DNA from: Novosphingobium sp. RL4
Lineage (GTDB): Bacteria; Pseudomonadota; Alphaproteobacteria; Sphingomonadales; Sphingomonadaceae
DNA length: 64,000 nt
Direction: 5' to 3'
Assembly: GCF_035658495.1 (NCBI RefSeq)
Contig: NZ_CP141944.1
Location: forward strand, 1,700,001-1,764,000
Shown: piece after piece, positions 45,014 through 53,638 of the stretch
How the letters are laid out: every line of letters starts with the position of its first letter
Position numbering within the stretch: the first letter of the stretch is position 1
Program-made: the position numbers and the translations under genes
Notes under the pieces: generated by a model
The model's input: only the letters and a program-made list of their open reading frames with translations
Databases searched by the model: none
Told to the model about the DNA's origin: nothing

Positions 45014-45732
45014 ACACACCGCTCCACGAACGCATCCGTCTGGATTTCGAAACGCGCATCCTGTCCGGCGCGCTCGCGCCCGGCGCGCGCCTGCCGACCG
45101 AGCAGGAACTGATGGAACTCTATCGCTGCGCACGGATGACGGTGAACAAGGCGCTGTCCGCACTGGCGACGGCGGGGCTGGTGGACCGCCGCAAGAAAGC
45201 CGGCACTTTCGTCGCCCGGCCACGCGTGCATTCGATGGCGATGGATATCCCGGATCTCGGCGCCCAGGTGGCGGAGCGCGGACAGGCTTATCGCTTCGAC
45301 CTCTCGCTGCGCCGCGAAATGCGCGCGACACAGGCGCGGCTGGAGTGGAAGGTGGACAGTTCGGTGCCGCTGCTCGAACTGGAAGGCATACACTTCGCCG
45401 ATGGCGCGCCGTTCGCGCTGGAGCACCGCTTCGTGAATGTCGCCGCCGTTTCCGAGATACTAGATGCCGATTTCACCGGCTCCTCGCCCGGCACATGGCT
45501 GCTGGAGCACGTCCCCTGGACCGAGGCCGATGCCCGGATCACCGCAACCGGGGCCAGTGCGGCCGAAGCGCGGTTGCTGGCCGTCGAACCGGGAGCGCCC
45601 TGCCTTTGCGTGGAGCGCAAGACCTGGCGCGGCCTCGAGCCGATCACCTATGTGCGCCAGCAGTTCGTCGCCGGTGCCTATGAACTGACGGCACATTTCG
45701 GACCGGGCGCGTCGGCGCGCCGCGAGGCCTGA
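45010..45732 (+). CDS. hutC: Histidine utilisation repressor HutC (GntR/UTRA)
   Basis: 240 residues from a GTG at 45010 that overlaps the hutF stop. A GntR winged helix (HERIRLDFETRILSGALAPGARLPTEQELMELYRCARMTVNKALSALATAGLVDRRKKAGTFVA) is followed by a UTRA ligand domain (FADGAPFALEHRFVNVAAVSEILDADF and PCLCVERKTWRGLEPITYVRQQFVAG), which in HutC proteins binds urocanate. It should repress both hut units at the TGTATAGACA site and relieve itself through autoregulation. Confidence 0.94.
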   Translation: MNTPLHERIRLDFETRILSGALAPGARLPTEQELMELYRCARMTVNKALSALATAGLVDRRKKAGTFVARPRVHSMAMDIPDLGAQVAERGQAYRFDLSLRREMRATQARLEWKVDSSVPLLELEGIHFADGAPFALEHRFVNVAAVSEILDADFTGSSPGTWLLEHVPWTEADARITATGASAAEARLLAVEPGAPCLCVERKTWRGLEPITYVRQQFVAGAYELTAHFGPGASARREA

Positions 45733-45839
45733 GAGATCCACGCCGCCTCGCACAATAGACCTGTCGGATGCTTCCTTGAGATGCCTCAGTTCAGCGCAGG
45801 TCCCGGCGGGGCGTTGAGGAGGGCTTGCTGGTGGAATGA

Positions 45840-46172
45840 GAGGCCTCACTGGGGCCGCTTCTCGCCACGACGTTGCGCGGCCAACTGCAAAAGCCTCTCG
45901 ATGTTCGGAACGGCCTGTGTCACGGGCTGGTCGGCATTTCGGCGGCAACTGAACAGCAGCAAGCCACCTTGCGATGGGAAATCAATGGCGAGAGCCATGG
46001 GATTTCTTGGGATGATCTACAGGAGCAGTTAGGGTGGCTTTCAAGACTGCCCCGCGCCGTTTCGGTTATCTCGACTCCGTCGCTGGCGCGCGCCGGAAAC
46101 AGGGCCATAAACAGCGCCGAAAACAGAGCGTGGTGGCGATCAGAGTTCTCACTGAATGTGTCCGAACCATGA
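45840..46172 (+). pseudogene. Remnant of a HEPN-like protein gene
   Basis: In this 520-base gap one frame gives about 75 residues of protein-like sequence (LRGQLQKPLDVRNGLCHGLVGISAATEQQQATLRWEINGESHGISWDDLQEQLGWLSRLPRAV) with an R-x4-H motif (RNGLCH) like HEPN RNases. A stop lies just upstream (45837-45839) and no start or ribosome-binding site fits; past about base 46080 the frame becomes random. It looks like the decayed end of a once longer gene. The rest of the gap 45733-46255 shows nothing else. Confidence 0.35.
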
Positions 46173-46255
46173 GACTGCTGCTATAACTGTGCCGGTCTCC
46201 GCCTCCTCGTGAGGGGGAGGAGGGGCGAGGTGGAAACCGGTATCGGGGGCGCTGT

Positions 46256-46735
46256 TCACGCCTGGCCTTTGCTCTGTGGCGGAGCTTCGGAAGTTGGCCA
46301 GACGACATCCAGCCGGCTGTGGGTGATGCGCCAAGCGCCGTCGATGCGCCGATACTCGTCCGCATAGAGGCCCAGCAGAAGCAGGGGATTGGGATCGGAC
46401 TTGGAGGCTGTCTCGAAGTCGATGAGATAACAGGAGCCGGTCGCACTGTCCGGGCCGGTCTGCTCAATCAGGTGGTTGGCGATGGGGTGCATGAAGGGAT
46501 AGTGGTCCCGCCGGTCGCGATCGAACAGAGCATAGGCATCCTTGAGCCCGGCCTTGATCGCCTCGAGCCCTTCCATCCGCCCCACCGTCACTTCGACCAC
46601 CGCATTGGCGGCAAACACCTGGTCGAGAGCGTCGATCCGGTTTCCGTCGAGAAGATGCGAATAGCGGATACGCAGGTTGCGAATCTCGTCTTTGTCGAGC
46701 AAGGCTTGGATCTTGTCTTGCATGTTTTCGTACAC
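46256..46735 (-). CDS. SnoaL-like/NTF2-fold protein
   Basis: 159 residues with the N-terminal helix DKIQALLDKDEIRNLRIRYSHLLDGNRIDALDQVFA and strands VVEVTVGRMEG, HYPFMHPIANHLIEQTGPDSATGSCYLIDF, YADEYRRIDGAWRITHSRLDVVW typical of small SnoaL/SgcJ-type cone-fold proteins. Such proteins act as isomerases, hydratases or binding domains in degradation pathways. No pathway neighbour is obvious, so the function is open. A MITE-like element begins about 140 bases upstream. Confidence 0.85.
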   Translation of the reverse strand: MYENMQDKIQALLDKDEIRNLRIRYSHLLDGNRIDALDQVFAANAVVEVTVGRMEGLEAIKAGLKDAYALFDRDRRDHYPFMHPIANHLIEQTGPDSATGSCYLIDFETASKSDPNPLLLLGLYADEYRRIDGAWRITHSRLDVVWPTSEAPPQSKGQA

Positions 46736-46872
46736 CTTGTCGTAAGGATCAGGCTGGCCCGAGAGGCTGGATCGTGGGGAGAGGTTCGCGAACGTCGTCG
46801 CGAACGGCGACGCAAAGCGAGGACGGCAGGCTGAGGCGCAGCGACGCGGTGTCGCCGGCCTGCTCCCGGTTA

Positions 46873-47136
46873 GGTCGTAAACTCATAAACGGCACCATCG
46901 AGGTTTGAGGCAAAATGGCTCAGCGCCAGGAGGGAGGGCGATGGAATATGTCGATATTTCAAGCCTTCCCGACGCAGCGATGGGCCATTTTGGTCAAATC
47001 CCGAAGGGACGTCCAAATGGCTTCCATCTCGAACCGAAGCTGCCTTGGACGGGCAACCAGCCCGCCCGGCGGCACCTTCGGCCCGAGCTGTTCGCCATTT
47101 GGGCGCCTCGATGGTGCCGTTTATGAGTTTACGACC
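46873..47136. mobile_element. MITE-like element with 31-bp perfect terminal inverted repeats
   Basis: The 31 bases from 46873 (GGTCGTAAACTCATAA...ATCGAGG) occur as a perfect inverted copy ending at 47136. The 202 bases between them have no convincing gene, but hold several copies of a CAAAATGGC/CAAATGGC motif in both directions (near 46912, 46987, 47013 and 47092). This is the structure of a non-autonomous transposable element or of an IS reduced to its ends. A target duplication is not obvious; TA lies on the left, TG on the right. Confidence 0.7.
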
Positions 47137-47147
47137 TGGTGCTTGGT

Positions 47148-48266
47148 TCAGCCATTTTTGCCGGCTTCCTCTTCCTCCCAGGTGGGGTAATCGGTGTAGC
47201 CGCGCGCGCCGAGGTCACCGTACCAGGTGGCGCGGTCGGCAGCGTTGGTCGGATGGCCGGCGCGCATGCGCTCGACCAGGTCGGGGTTGGCAATGAACGG
47301 GCGGCCGAAGGCGATGAGGTCGAGCTCGCCCGACTGCAGGGCCGCCTCGGCGGTGTCCTTCTCGAAGCCGCCTGCGGCAATCAGGATGCCGGTATAGGTG
47401 TTACGGAAATCGCGTGCGAAGTTTTCGGGCATCTTCTCGGCGCCAATCGTCAGCTGATCGCTGAGATGCACATAGGCAAGGCTGCGCTTCTCGAACTCGC
47501 TCGCCAGCGTGACCCAGGTTTCGGCCTCGTCTTCGTAGGGCTTCATGCCGAACAGGCGGCCGAACGGCGAGACCCGCACGCCGACCCGGTTACTGCCGAT
47601 CTCCGCGCTGATCGCGTCGAGCGTTTCGAGCATGAAGCGCAGGCGGTTCGCGATCGAGCCACCATAGCGGTCCTCGCGCTTGTTGAGCGCGCCGTTGACG
47701 AACTGCTCGAAGAGGTAGCCATTGGCGCCGTGAAGCTCGACGCCGTCGAAACCGGCATCGATGGCCGTGCGCGCCGCCCGCACGAAGTCGTGGGTAATTC
47801 GGGCGACTTCCTCGGTCTCAAGCGCGCGCGGAGGGCTGGCAGCGAGCGTCTTGGCGGTGCCGTTCTCGTCGCGCCCGAAAGCCCAGACGTTCTCGCCCAC
47901 GCTTGATGAACACGAAACCGGCGACTGTTCCTCGCCCAGGATCGAGGTGTGCGAGACACGCCCCACATGCCAGAGCTGGGCAAACATGCGGCCACCTTTC
48001 GCGTGAACCGCGTCGGTCACACGCCGCCAGCCTGCGGCCTGCTCGTGCGTATAGAGGCCCGGATTGAACAAGTAGCCGCAGCCTTCCAGCGAGACCGGGG
48101 CCCCTTCGCTGATGATGAGGCCTGCGCCAGCGCGCTGGCTGTAGTACTTCACGGTCAGGTCGTCGGGCACGGTGTCGAGCGCCCGCGCCCGGGTCATCGG
48201 CGCCATGACGACGCGGTTTCGCAGTTGGAGACCGGAGAGGTCGAAGGGCTCGAAAAGCTTGGTCAT
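47148..48266 (-). CDS. Alkene reductase, Old Yellow Enzyme family
   Basis: 372 residues of an FMN-dependent TIM barrel. The start MTKLFEPFDLSGLQLRNRVVMAPMTRARA, FMN site GGRMFAQLWHVGRVSH, active-site His and Asn in GVELHGANGYLFEQF, RYGGSIANRLRF and the C-terminal phosphate site AAGGFEKDTAEAAL with FGRPFIANPDL are all present. It reduces activated C=C bonds or nitro/nitrate ester groups with NAD(P)H. The closest named type is NemA. It is divergent from a LysR regulator at 48383, which probably controls it. Confidence 0.94.
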   Translation of the reverse strand: MTKLFEPFDLSGLQLRNRVVMAPMTRARALDTVPDDLTVKYYSQRAGAGLIISEGAPVSLEGCGYLFNPGLYTHEQAAGWRRVTDAVHAKGGRMFAQLWHVGRVSHTSILGEEQSPVSCSSSVGENVWAFGRDENGTAKTLAASPPRALETEEVARITHDFVRAARTAIDAGFDGVELHGANGYLFEQFVNGALNKREDRYGGSIANRLRFMLETLDAISAEIGSNRVGVRVSPFGRLFGMKPYEDEAETWVTLASEFEKRSLAYVHLSDQLTIGAEKMPENFARDFRNTYTGILIAAGGFEKDTAEAALQSGELDLIAFGRPFIANPDLVERMRAGHPTNAADRATWYGDLGARGYTDYPTWEEEEAGKNG

Positions 48267-48382
48267 GGGAATCCTGGACAGTACGGGTTTGGAATTGGAG
48301 CGATGCGTTGCTCCTAATTAGAGTGGAACTGAGGGCTGATAATCCCCTTGCCATTCCAGCCAGCCGATCCCACAATTCCCGA

Positions 48383-49321
48383 ATGGACACACAGGACCGA
48401 TTTTCCGGACTGATGGAATTCGTCACGACCGTGCGCCAGGGGAGCTTCGCGGCCGCCGCCCGGGAGCTGGGTGTCACGGGTTCCGCGGTCGGCAAGAGTA
48501 TCACGCGCCTGGAGGCGCGCCTCGGGACCAAATTGCTGCACCGGACAACGCGGCTTTTGACCCTGACCGCCGAAGGCCAGCTCTACCTCGATGCGTGCCA
48601 GAGGATCATCGATGACCTGGAAGGGACCGAACTGGCGATGGCGTCGGGGCGGGACACGCCGGTAGGGACGCTTCATCTCAACCTGCCTGCGGCGTTCGGG
48701 CGCAAACACGTGATGCCGATCCTGCTGGATCTCACGGCCCGGTACCGCCACCTCGACCTCTCGGTGATGTTCACCGAGCGCACGGCCAACGTCATCGATG
48801 AGGGCATCGACCTCGCCGTGCGCATCGGCGCGCTCGGTAACGACGCGGACCTGACCGCGCGGCGGCTCGGCACCCAGCGGCTCCTGATCTGTGCCTCCCC
48901 GGACTACCTTGCGCGCCATGGCGCCCCGACAACTCCGGAGGAATTGACACAGCGTGATTGCATCATCGGTTGGAGGCGCGTTCCCCGACCGGTGTGGTTG
49001 CTGAAGGATGAGGCCGGTGGCGAGATCGCTCAGGAAGTGAAGGTACGCCATGAATTCAGCGACGGCGAAGCGATCGTCGCGGCCGTTCTGGCGGGAGAAG
49101 GCCTGTCCCAGCTCCCTACTTGGTTGATCGGCAAGGAGCTTGCTTCAGGCGCTCTTGTGCCGGTGCTGGAGGAATTTGCCGGCGCACAAATGCCGATCCA
49201 CCTCGTCTGGCCCAGCTCCCGCTATGAGCAGCCGCGCCTGCGCATCGTGATCGATGCCTTGGCTGCCGCGGCGCAAAAGCCGGGATCGTGCTTTACGCCA
49301 GAAGCGCCTTCCCGAGACTAA
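48383..49321 (+). CDS. LysR family transcriptional regulator (divergent from the alkene reductase)
   Basis: 312 residues from the ATG at 48383. The HTH (DRFSGLMEFVTTVRQGSFAAAARELGVTGSAVGKSITRLEARLGTKLLHRTTRLLTLTAEG) is standard. The ligand domain follows (GTLHLNLPAAFGRKHVMPILLDLTARYRHLDLSVMFTERTANVIDEGIDLAVRIG). Its gene pair arrangement, start to start across 116 bases with the Old Yellow Enzyme gene, points to that gene as its target. Confidence 0.92.
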   Translation: MDTQDRFSGLMEFVTTVRQGSFAAAARELGVTGSAVGKSITRLEARLGTKLLHRTTRLLTLTAEGQLYLDACQRIIDDLEGTELAMASGRDTPVGTLHLNLPAAFGRKHVMPILLDLTARYRHLDLSVMFTERTANVIDEGIDLAVRIGALGNDADLTARRLGTQRLLICASPDYLARHGAPTTPEELTQRDCIIGWRRVPRPVWLLKDEAGGEIAQEVKVRHEFSDGEAIVAAVLAGEGLSQLPTWLIGKELASGALVPVLEEFAGAQMPIHLVWPSSRYEQPRLRIVIDALAAAAQKPGSCFTPEAPSRD

Positions 49322-49669
49322 TGCTACCAGAAATTGACAAGGATAGGTTCTGCAGCGGCTCGCGACCCTTATCGGTCGTTCAGCGGTCGAATTCCCGTTC
49401 CCCGGTGCAGTCTGTCCACTTACCCATCTCATACGCCCACCGGGCCGATTGGCGAACGTCCGGTCCCGGGCCGGGGCGCGGCGATAGCTGACGTTTACGC
49501 CGTATCGGCTGTCGGCCAGTTCAAGTAATTCCGCGCTTGATGGTGCGCTGCTGGAGAGCACCCGTGCTTTCCCCGATTAATGCAAGGGTTAATCCCGATG
49601 TGCGCGTGTGACTTGCCTTTCTAGGTTGCCTGCGGATGGCCCTATGGCAGAGCCAAGCTGGAGAACGTC
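49322..49669. other. 348-base intergenic region before the sulfatase
   Basis: No gene is seen. A small inverted repeat GATTAA-TGCAAGGG-TTAATC lies about 90 bases before the sulfatase start (near 49575-49594) and could be an operator or promoter element. Otherwise the region is featureless, high-GC DNA. Confidence 0.45.
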
Positions 49670-51130
49670 ATGCCCAAGTCGCAACCGAACATCCTCGTCA
49701 TCTTTGGCGATGACATCGGCTACTGGAACATCAGTTCCTTTGGCGGGGATACGATGGGTGTCGAAACGCCCAACATCGACCGCATCGGCAAGGAAGGGAT
49801 CAAGCTTACCTCGTTCTACGCGCAGCCGTCCTGCACGGCGGGGCGCGCGGCGTTCATCACCGGGCAGATGCCCGCGCGCACCGGCCTGACCACGGTGGGT
49901 GCCGCCGGTGCGCCGCAGGGCCTGTCGGACAAGGATCCCACGATCGCCCAGATCCTCAAGATGGCGGGTTATGCCACCGCCCAGTTCGGCAAGAACCACC
50001 TTGGCGACCGCGAAGAGCACCTGCCCCACCGCCACGGCTTCGACGAATACTTCGGCAACCTCTATCACCTGAATGCGAACGAGGATCCCGAAGACCCTGA
50101 CCGTCCCCAGAGCAAGGAATTCCAGGATCGCTGGCAGGTGCGCGGTCTGGTCTCGGGTACCGCCGGCGGCGAAACGAAGGACGAAGGCCCGCTCGATACC
50201 GAGCGGATGAAGACCATCGACGACGAGATCGTCGCCAAGACCTCCGATTTCATGGAGCGGCAGGTCAAGGCCGACAAGCCGTTCTTCGTCTGGCACTGCG
50301 CCAGTCGCATGCACGTGTTCACCCATATGCTTGACGAGCGGCGCGGCGTATCGCGGGCGTCGGAGGCCGACATCTACGGCGATGGCCTTGCCGAGCATGA
50401 CGGCCATGTTGGCCAGCTGCTGGCCAAGCTCGAAGAACTGGGCATCACCGAGGACACCATCGTCGTCTACACCACCGACAACGGCGCCTATCAGTACATG
50501 TGGCCCGAAGGCGGCACCTCACCGTTCCGCGGCGACAAGGGCACGACCTGGGAGGGCGGCGTGCGCGTGCCTTGCGTGGTGCGCTATCCCGGCAAAATTC
50601 CGGCAGGCCAGGTCAGCTCGGACATCGTCGCCATGGAGGACTTCTTCATGACCTTCGCGTCGCTGGTCGGCATGCCCGACATCGGCGAGAAGCTGAAGAA
50701 GGGGGTCGAGCACGACGGCAAGACCTACAAGGTCCATCTCGACGGCTACGATCAGACCGCGCTGTTCACCGGCACCGGCCCCTCCACGCGCAAGTACTAT
50801 TTCTATTACGACGAGACCGAGTTGACCGGCGTGCGTTATGGCCCATGGAAGGTGACGATCGCCGCGAAGATGGAAGGCAAGTGGGACAATCCGCTGGTCC
50901 ACCTGGGTCGCCCGATGATCACCAACATCCTGATGGATCCCTTCGAACGCCAGTGGGGAGACGTCAACCGCAAGCTGGCCGAACACAAGGGCTGGGTGCT
51001 GCTGCCGATCGTCGACTTCATGACCAAGCACGTGATGACCTTCCAGGAATTCCCGCCCCGGCAGGAAGCCATGTCGGCCGACTTCTCGAAGATGATCGAC
51101 AAGTTCAAGGAACAGGCCGCGCGCGACTGA
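49670..51130 (+). CDS. Sulfatase (arylsulfatase family)
   Basis: 486 residues. The type I sulfatase signature SCTAGRAAFITGQMPAR carries Cys55 in the C-x-A-x-R form, which an activating enzyme must oxidise to formylglycine. DD14-15 (IFGDDIGYWN) and YTTDNGAY supply metal ligands, and HLGDREEHLPHRHGFDEYFG is the His-rich region of the family. No signal peptide is seen, so it would act in the cytoplasm. No maturation factor is nearby. Substrate is unknown. Confidence 0.92.
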   Translation: MPKSQPNILVIFGDDIGYWNISSFGGDTMGVETPNIDRIGKEGIKLTSFYAQPSCTAGRAAFITGQMPARTGLTTVGAAGAPQGLSDKDPTIAQILKMAGYATAQFGKNHLGDREEHLPHRHGFDEYFGNLYHLNANEDPEDPDRPQSKEFQDRWQVRGLVSGTAGGETKDEGPLDTERMKTIDDEIVAKTSDFMERQVKADKPFFVWHCASRMHVFTHMLDERRGVSRASEADIYGDGLAEHDGHVGQLLAKLEELGITEDTIVVYTTDNGAYQYMWPEGGTSPFRGDKGTTWEGGVRVPCVVRYPGKIPAGQVSSDIVAMEDFFMTFASLVGMPDIGEKLKKGVEHDGKTYKVHLDGYDQTALFTGTGPSTRKYYFYYDETELTGVRYGPWKVTIAAKMEGKWDNPLVHLGRPMITNILMDPFERQWGDVNRKLAEHKGWVLLPIVDFMTKHVMTFQEFPPRQEAMSADFSKMIDKFKEQAARD

Positions 51131-51153
51131 CGCACGGCGATTGATCCGACCGG

Positions 51154-51190
51154 AAAGGGCTGCCGCCGGTTTACCTGCGGCAGCCCTTTT
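51154..51190 (+). terminator. Intrinsic terminator after the sulfatase
   Basis: AAAGGGCTGCCGC (51154-51166) and GCGGCAGCCCTTT (51177-51189) form a 13-bp stem around 10 bases, followed by T. It lies 23 bases after the sulfatase stop. Confidence 0.9.
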
Positions 51191-51367
51191 CGCGCTTCAT
51201 CATGGGCCAGCATTGATGCTCTGCCGGGGTGTTCCGCCGCGAGCCGATGGCCCCAGGCCCAGGTTGGGCGCAGGGCAGTCGTTAATCCGGCTCGGCCTGG
51301 CGTCGGCTATGGTGCGTGTCCGGGTCGGCCAGCGTTCAGAACGCAGGTTTCCGACTTACGGATGCGC

Positions 51368-52219
51368 CTAAGCGAGTTGGCGGGCCGAGATCGTCATGCT
51401 CACGCTGGCGGTTTCGCCGGGTTCCAGCCAGGCCATCGTTTCCGGTGCGCGGTTGATCGCGTCGGTGGCGTGAGTGACGGGCTCGACGCAGAAATAGTCC
51501 TCGCCTTTCGGGGAGAAGACCACCGTGGTCGACAGTTCGTCCGAGGGCAGGATAGTCAGGCCCAGGCCGCGCGTGGGCCAGTCGATCTCCAGCGCGCCTT
51601 CGCGTCCGGTATAGGCGGTGTCGACCGCGCGGGCATCCACGGGTTCGCCCTGCCACCAGTCGATCGCCTCGTCCTGTTCGTCCAGCGAACTGGGAAGGCA
51701 GTCGGGCGTGTTGTACCACTCACCCCGGTGAAACCCGCGATAGACGGTGGCGGCATCGCGCGGGAAATAGGGGTGGAAACCGAGACCGGCCGGCATCGTT
51801 GCATCGCCGAGGTTCGTAACCGAGATGCTCGTAACCACCCCCCCGGCGCCGAGCTGGAAGGTCTGGCGCGCGCGGTATGGCCAGGGCCACTCCCCGCCGG
51901 GATAGACATGTTCGAGCACCGCGTGGTCCTCTCCCTGTTTCGCCACCTGCCACGCGGCCAGCCAGCCGAAGCCGTGGAGCGGGTGGGGGTGATCGGAACC
52001 GGGGAAATTCGGCGCGATCGTGCCCCTGCGCGCGCCGGTGTTGAAGCGCCCCCGCGCGATGCGGTTGGAGAAGGGGACCAGCGGAAAACTGGCGACGTCG
52101 AAGATCGTGTTCCCGCAGACGGGACGCATCAGCGGCTCGCCGTGCCAGTCCAGCCGCAACACCGATCCGCCGCGCTCGGGGGCCAGTTCGAGGCGATAGC
52201 CTTGCGCTTCGATAATCAT
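51368..52219 (-). CDS. Aldose 1-epimerase family protein
   Basis: 283 residues of the galactose mutarotase fold. FSNRIARGRFNTG, HPLHGFGWLAAW with the catalytic His, the GLGFHPYFPRDA substrate His, and FCVEPVTHATDAINR with the catalytic Glu are the usual active-site segments. It should interconvert sugar anomers. No sugar-pathway gene adjoins it on this strand, but a perfect GTTAGCGCTAAC palindrome lies 63 bases before its start, so it likely belongs to a LacI-type sugar regulon. Confidence 0.92.
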   Translation of the reverse strand: MIIEAQGYRLELAPERGGSVLRLDWHGEPLMRPVCGNTIFDVASFPLVPFSNRIARGRFNTGARRGTIAPNFPGSDHPHPLHGFGWLAAWQVAKQGEDHAVLEHVYPGGEWPWPYRARQTFQLGAGGVVTSISVTNLGDATMPAGLGFHPYFPRDAATVYRGFHRGEWYNTPDCLPSSLDEQDEAIDWWQGEPVDARAVDTAYTGREGALEIDWPTRGLGLTILPSDELSTTVVFSPKGEDYFCVEPVTHATDAINRAPETMAWLEPGETASVSMTISARQLA

Positions 52220-52281
52220 CGCTTCCGGTCCACTCCCATGGCTCTACCTTCCCGGTTTGCGGCGGGCTTGGGCGGAAACCG

Positions 52282-52293
52282 AGTTAGCGCTAA
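52282..52293. promoter_or_regulatory. LacI-family-type operator palindrome
   Basis: GTTAGCGCTAAC is a perfect 12-bp palindrome with the central CG typical of LacI-family sites in sphingomonads and related bacteria. It lies 63 bases before the aldose epimerase start and after the ThuA-like gene, so it should control the epimerase. No LacI-type regulator is in the window. Confidence 0.6.
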
Positions 52294-52336
52294 CAAGGGG
52301 GTGTTGCAACTCCGGCGATGATCCCGGCGCGGGCGA

Positions 52337-53485
52337 TCATTGCCCGCGCTCGCACGCCTTTCGCTGAGAAACCCAGGTGAGGGCGTTCTTCACCATAGTG
52401 CGATACTCCGGCGTGGAATAAGTCTCCGGGCGGTGGCCGATGGCGGAATAGAACATCCGGCCCTTGCCGATGCAATTGCTCCAGACAAGCGGATGGTCGC
52501 CCATGTGGAGGTCCTGGCCACCGATGCCCTTCGGCGAATAGGTCGTCTCGTCCAGCGTGGCCAGTACGCTTGCTCCGGCCTTTCGCGGGTTGGTGCTGAA
52601 CGAGTACCATTCGTCGTTCATCGTCCATTCGGCGGGGAGCCCGGCGGCGAGCGGCGAGGACGGGGTTTCGATCCTGATCCGGGCGTCCTGGAACTGCGGT
52701 GCCATCGGATGCCCGGCAAAGCGGGCGCCGATCAGCGTATCGGCATACCAGTCCCAGAAGTAGACGGGATCGCCGGCCGAGCCATGAACCGCAAAGAAGC
52801 CGCCGCCGCCCTCGACATAGCCCTGGAGCGCCTTGCGCTGGGTGAGGGTGAGCACGTCGCCGCTGATATTGTTCCAGATCACCGCATCGAAGCGGCGCAG
52901 GGTTTCTGGCCGGATCGCGCCGCCCTTGTCCGTGGCGACCACGTTCCAACCATTCTCGCGGGCAAGGTCCATGATCAGGGCATGGGCAGCGTCGAAGCCG
53001 GGGGTGTCCTTGAAGCCGTTGATCTTCTCGAACACGAGCAGGCTCGGAGCACCGTTCCTGTCCTTGCCCTTTTGCACGGGCAGGTCGAGCGGGGTGTCGT
53101 CATAGCGGGCGCAGCGAGCCACGCGGTCGGCCTCGGTGACCTTGAGTTTGCGCAGTTCGCCATCGGCCCGGTCCACGGCTTCGGCGGGCATTCCGAAGAA
53201 TCCGGCGGCCTTGCGCAGGGTCAGGATGGCGGCGAAAGTGGGGGCTTCGGTGCCCAGGAAGCGCGGCGGCGCGCGGTCCAGCGCGGGCCCCATCTCGCGC
53301 GAGACGATGGCTTTCGCATCGGGGCTCAGCAGCAGGTCGATGAGCGGCGAATCCGCGGTGAACGGGGCATCCCGCAAGGCACAGTCCAACTGCGCCGGGC
53401 CGGCAGGCGCTGCGGCAGCGGCGACATGCGGGGTCAATGCGGAAGCAGCCAGGGCGGCGCAGGCGATCAGGGTGCGTCTTTTCAT
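52337..53485 (-). CDS. ThuA-like domain protein, exported
   Basis: 382 residues from the ATG at 53485, chosen over one 6 bases upstream because GGAGA then lies at a suitable distance. A signal peptide (MKRRTLIACAALAASALTPHVAAAAAP) is followed by an unassigned helical region (to about residue 130), then the glutamine amidotransferase-like ThuA domain: PSLLVFEKINGFKD, RFDAVIWNNISGDVLT, GGGGFFAVHGSAG, HMGDHPLVWSNCIGKGRMFYSAIGHRPETY. ThuA proteins act in sugar catabolism in some species. It sits alone between a LysR gene and the epimerase; periplasmic location is inferred from the signal. Confidence 0.88.
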   Translation of the reverse strand: MKRRTLIACAALAASALTPHVAAAAAPAGPAQLDCALRDAPFTADSPLIDLLLSPDAKAIVSREMGPALDRAPPRFLGTEAPTFAAILTLRKAAGFFGMPAEAVDRADGELRKLKVTEADRVARCARYDDTPLDLPVQKGKDRNGAPSLLVFEKINGFKDTPGFDAAHALIMDLARENGWNVVATDKGGAIRPETLRRFDAVIWNNISGDVLTLTQRKALQGYVEGGGGFFAVHGSAGDPVYFWDWYADTLIGARFAGHPMAPQFQDARIRIETPSSPLAAGLPAEWTMNDEWYSFSTNPRKAGASVLATLDETTYSPKGIGGQDLHMGDHPLVWSNCIGKGRMFYSAIGHRPETYSTPEYRTMVKNALTWVSQRKACERGQ

Positions 53486-53638
53486 TGTCATGGTCTCCAG
53501 CTCTCCCGGTCTGGTCTCTCCTGCGTAACGCAAGGCTGCAATTTGGCAAGCGTTCGCCAGACGGACATTCGCGGGGCACCGGACCCGGCCGGTCCCCTCC
53601 GGCCGTTTCTTTTACGAAAGCTGCTTGATCCGCGCCGC

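Noticed and set aside
46905..47190. Short frames inside the MITE-like element
   Set aside because: They run through the terminal repeat and have no domain or ribosome-binding site.
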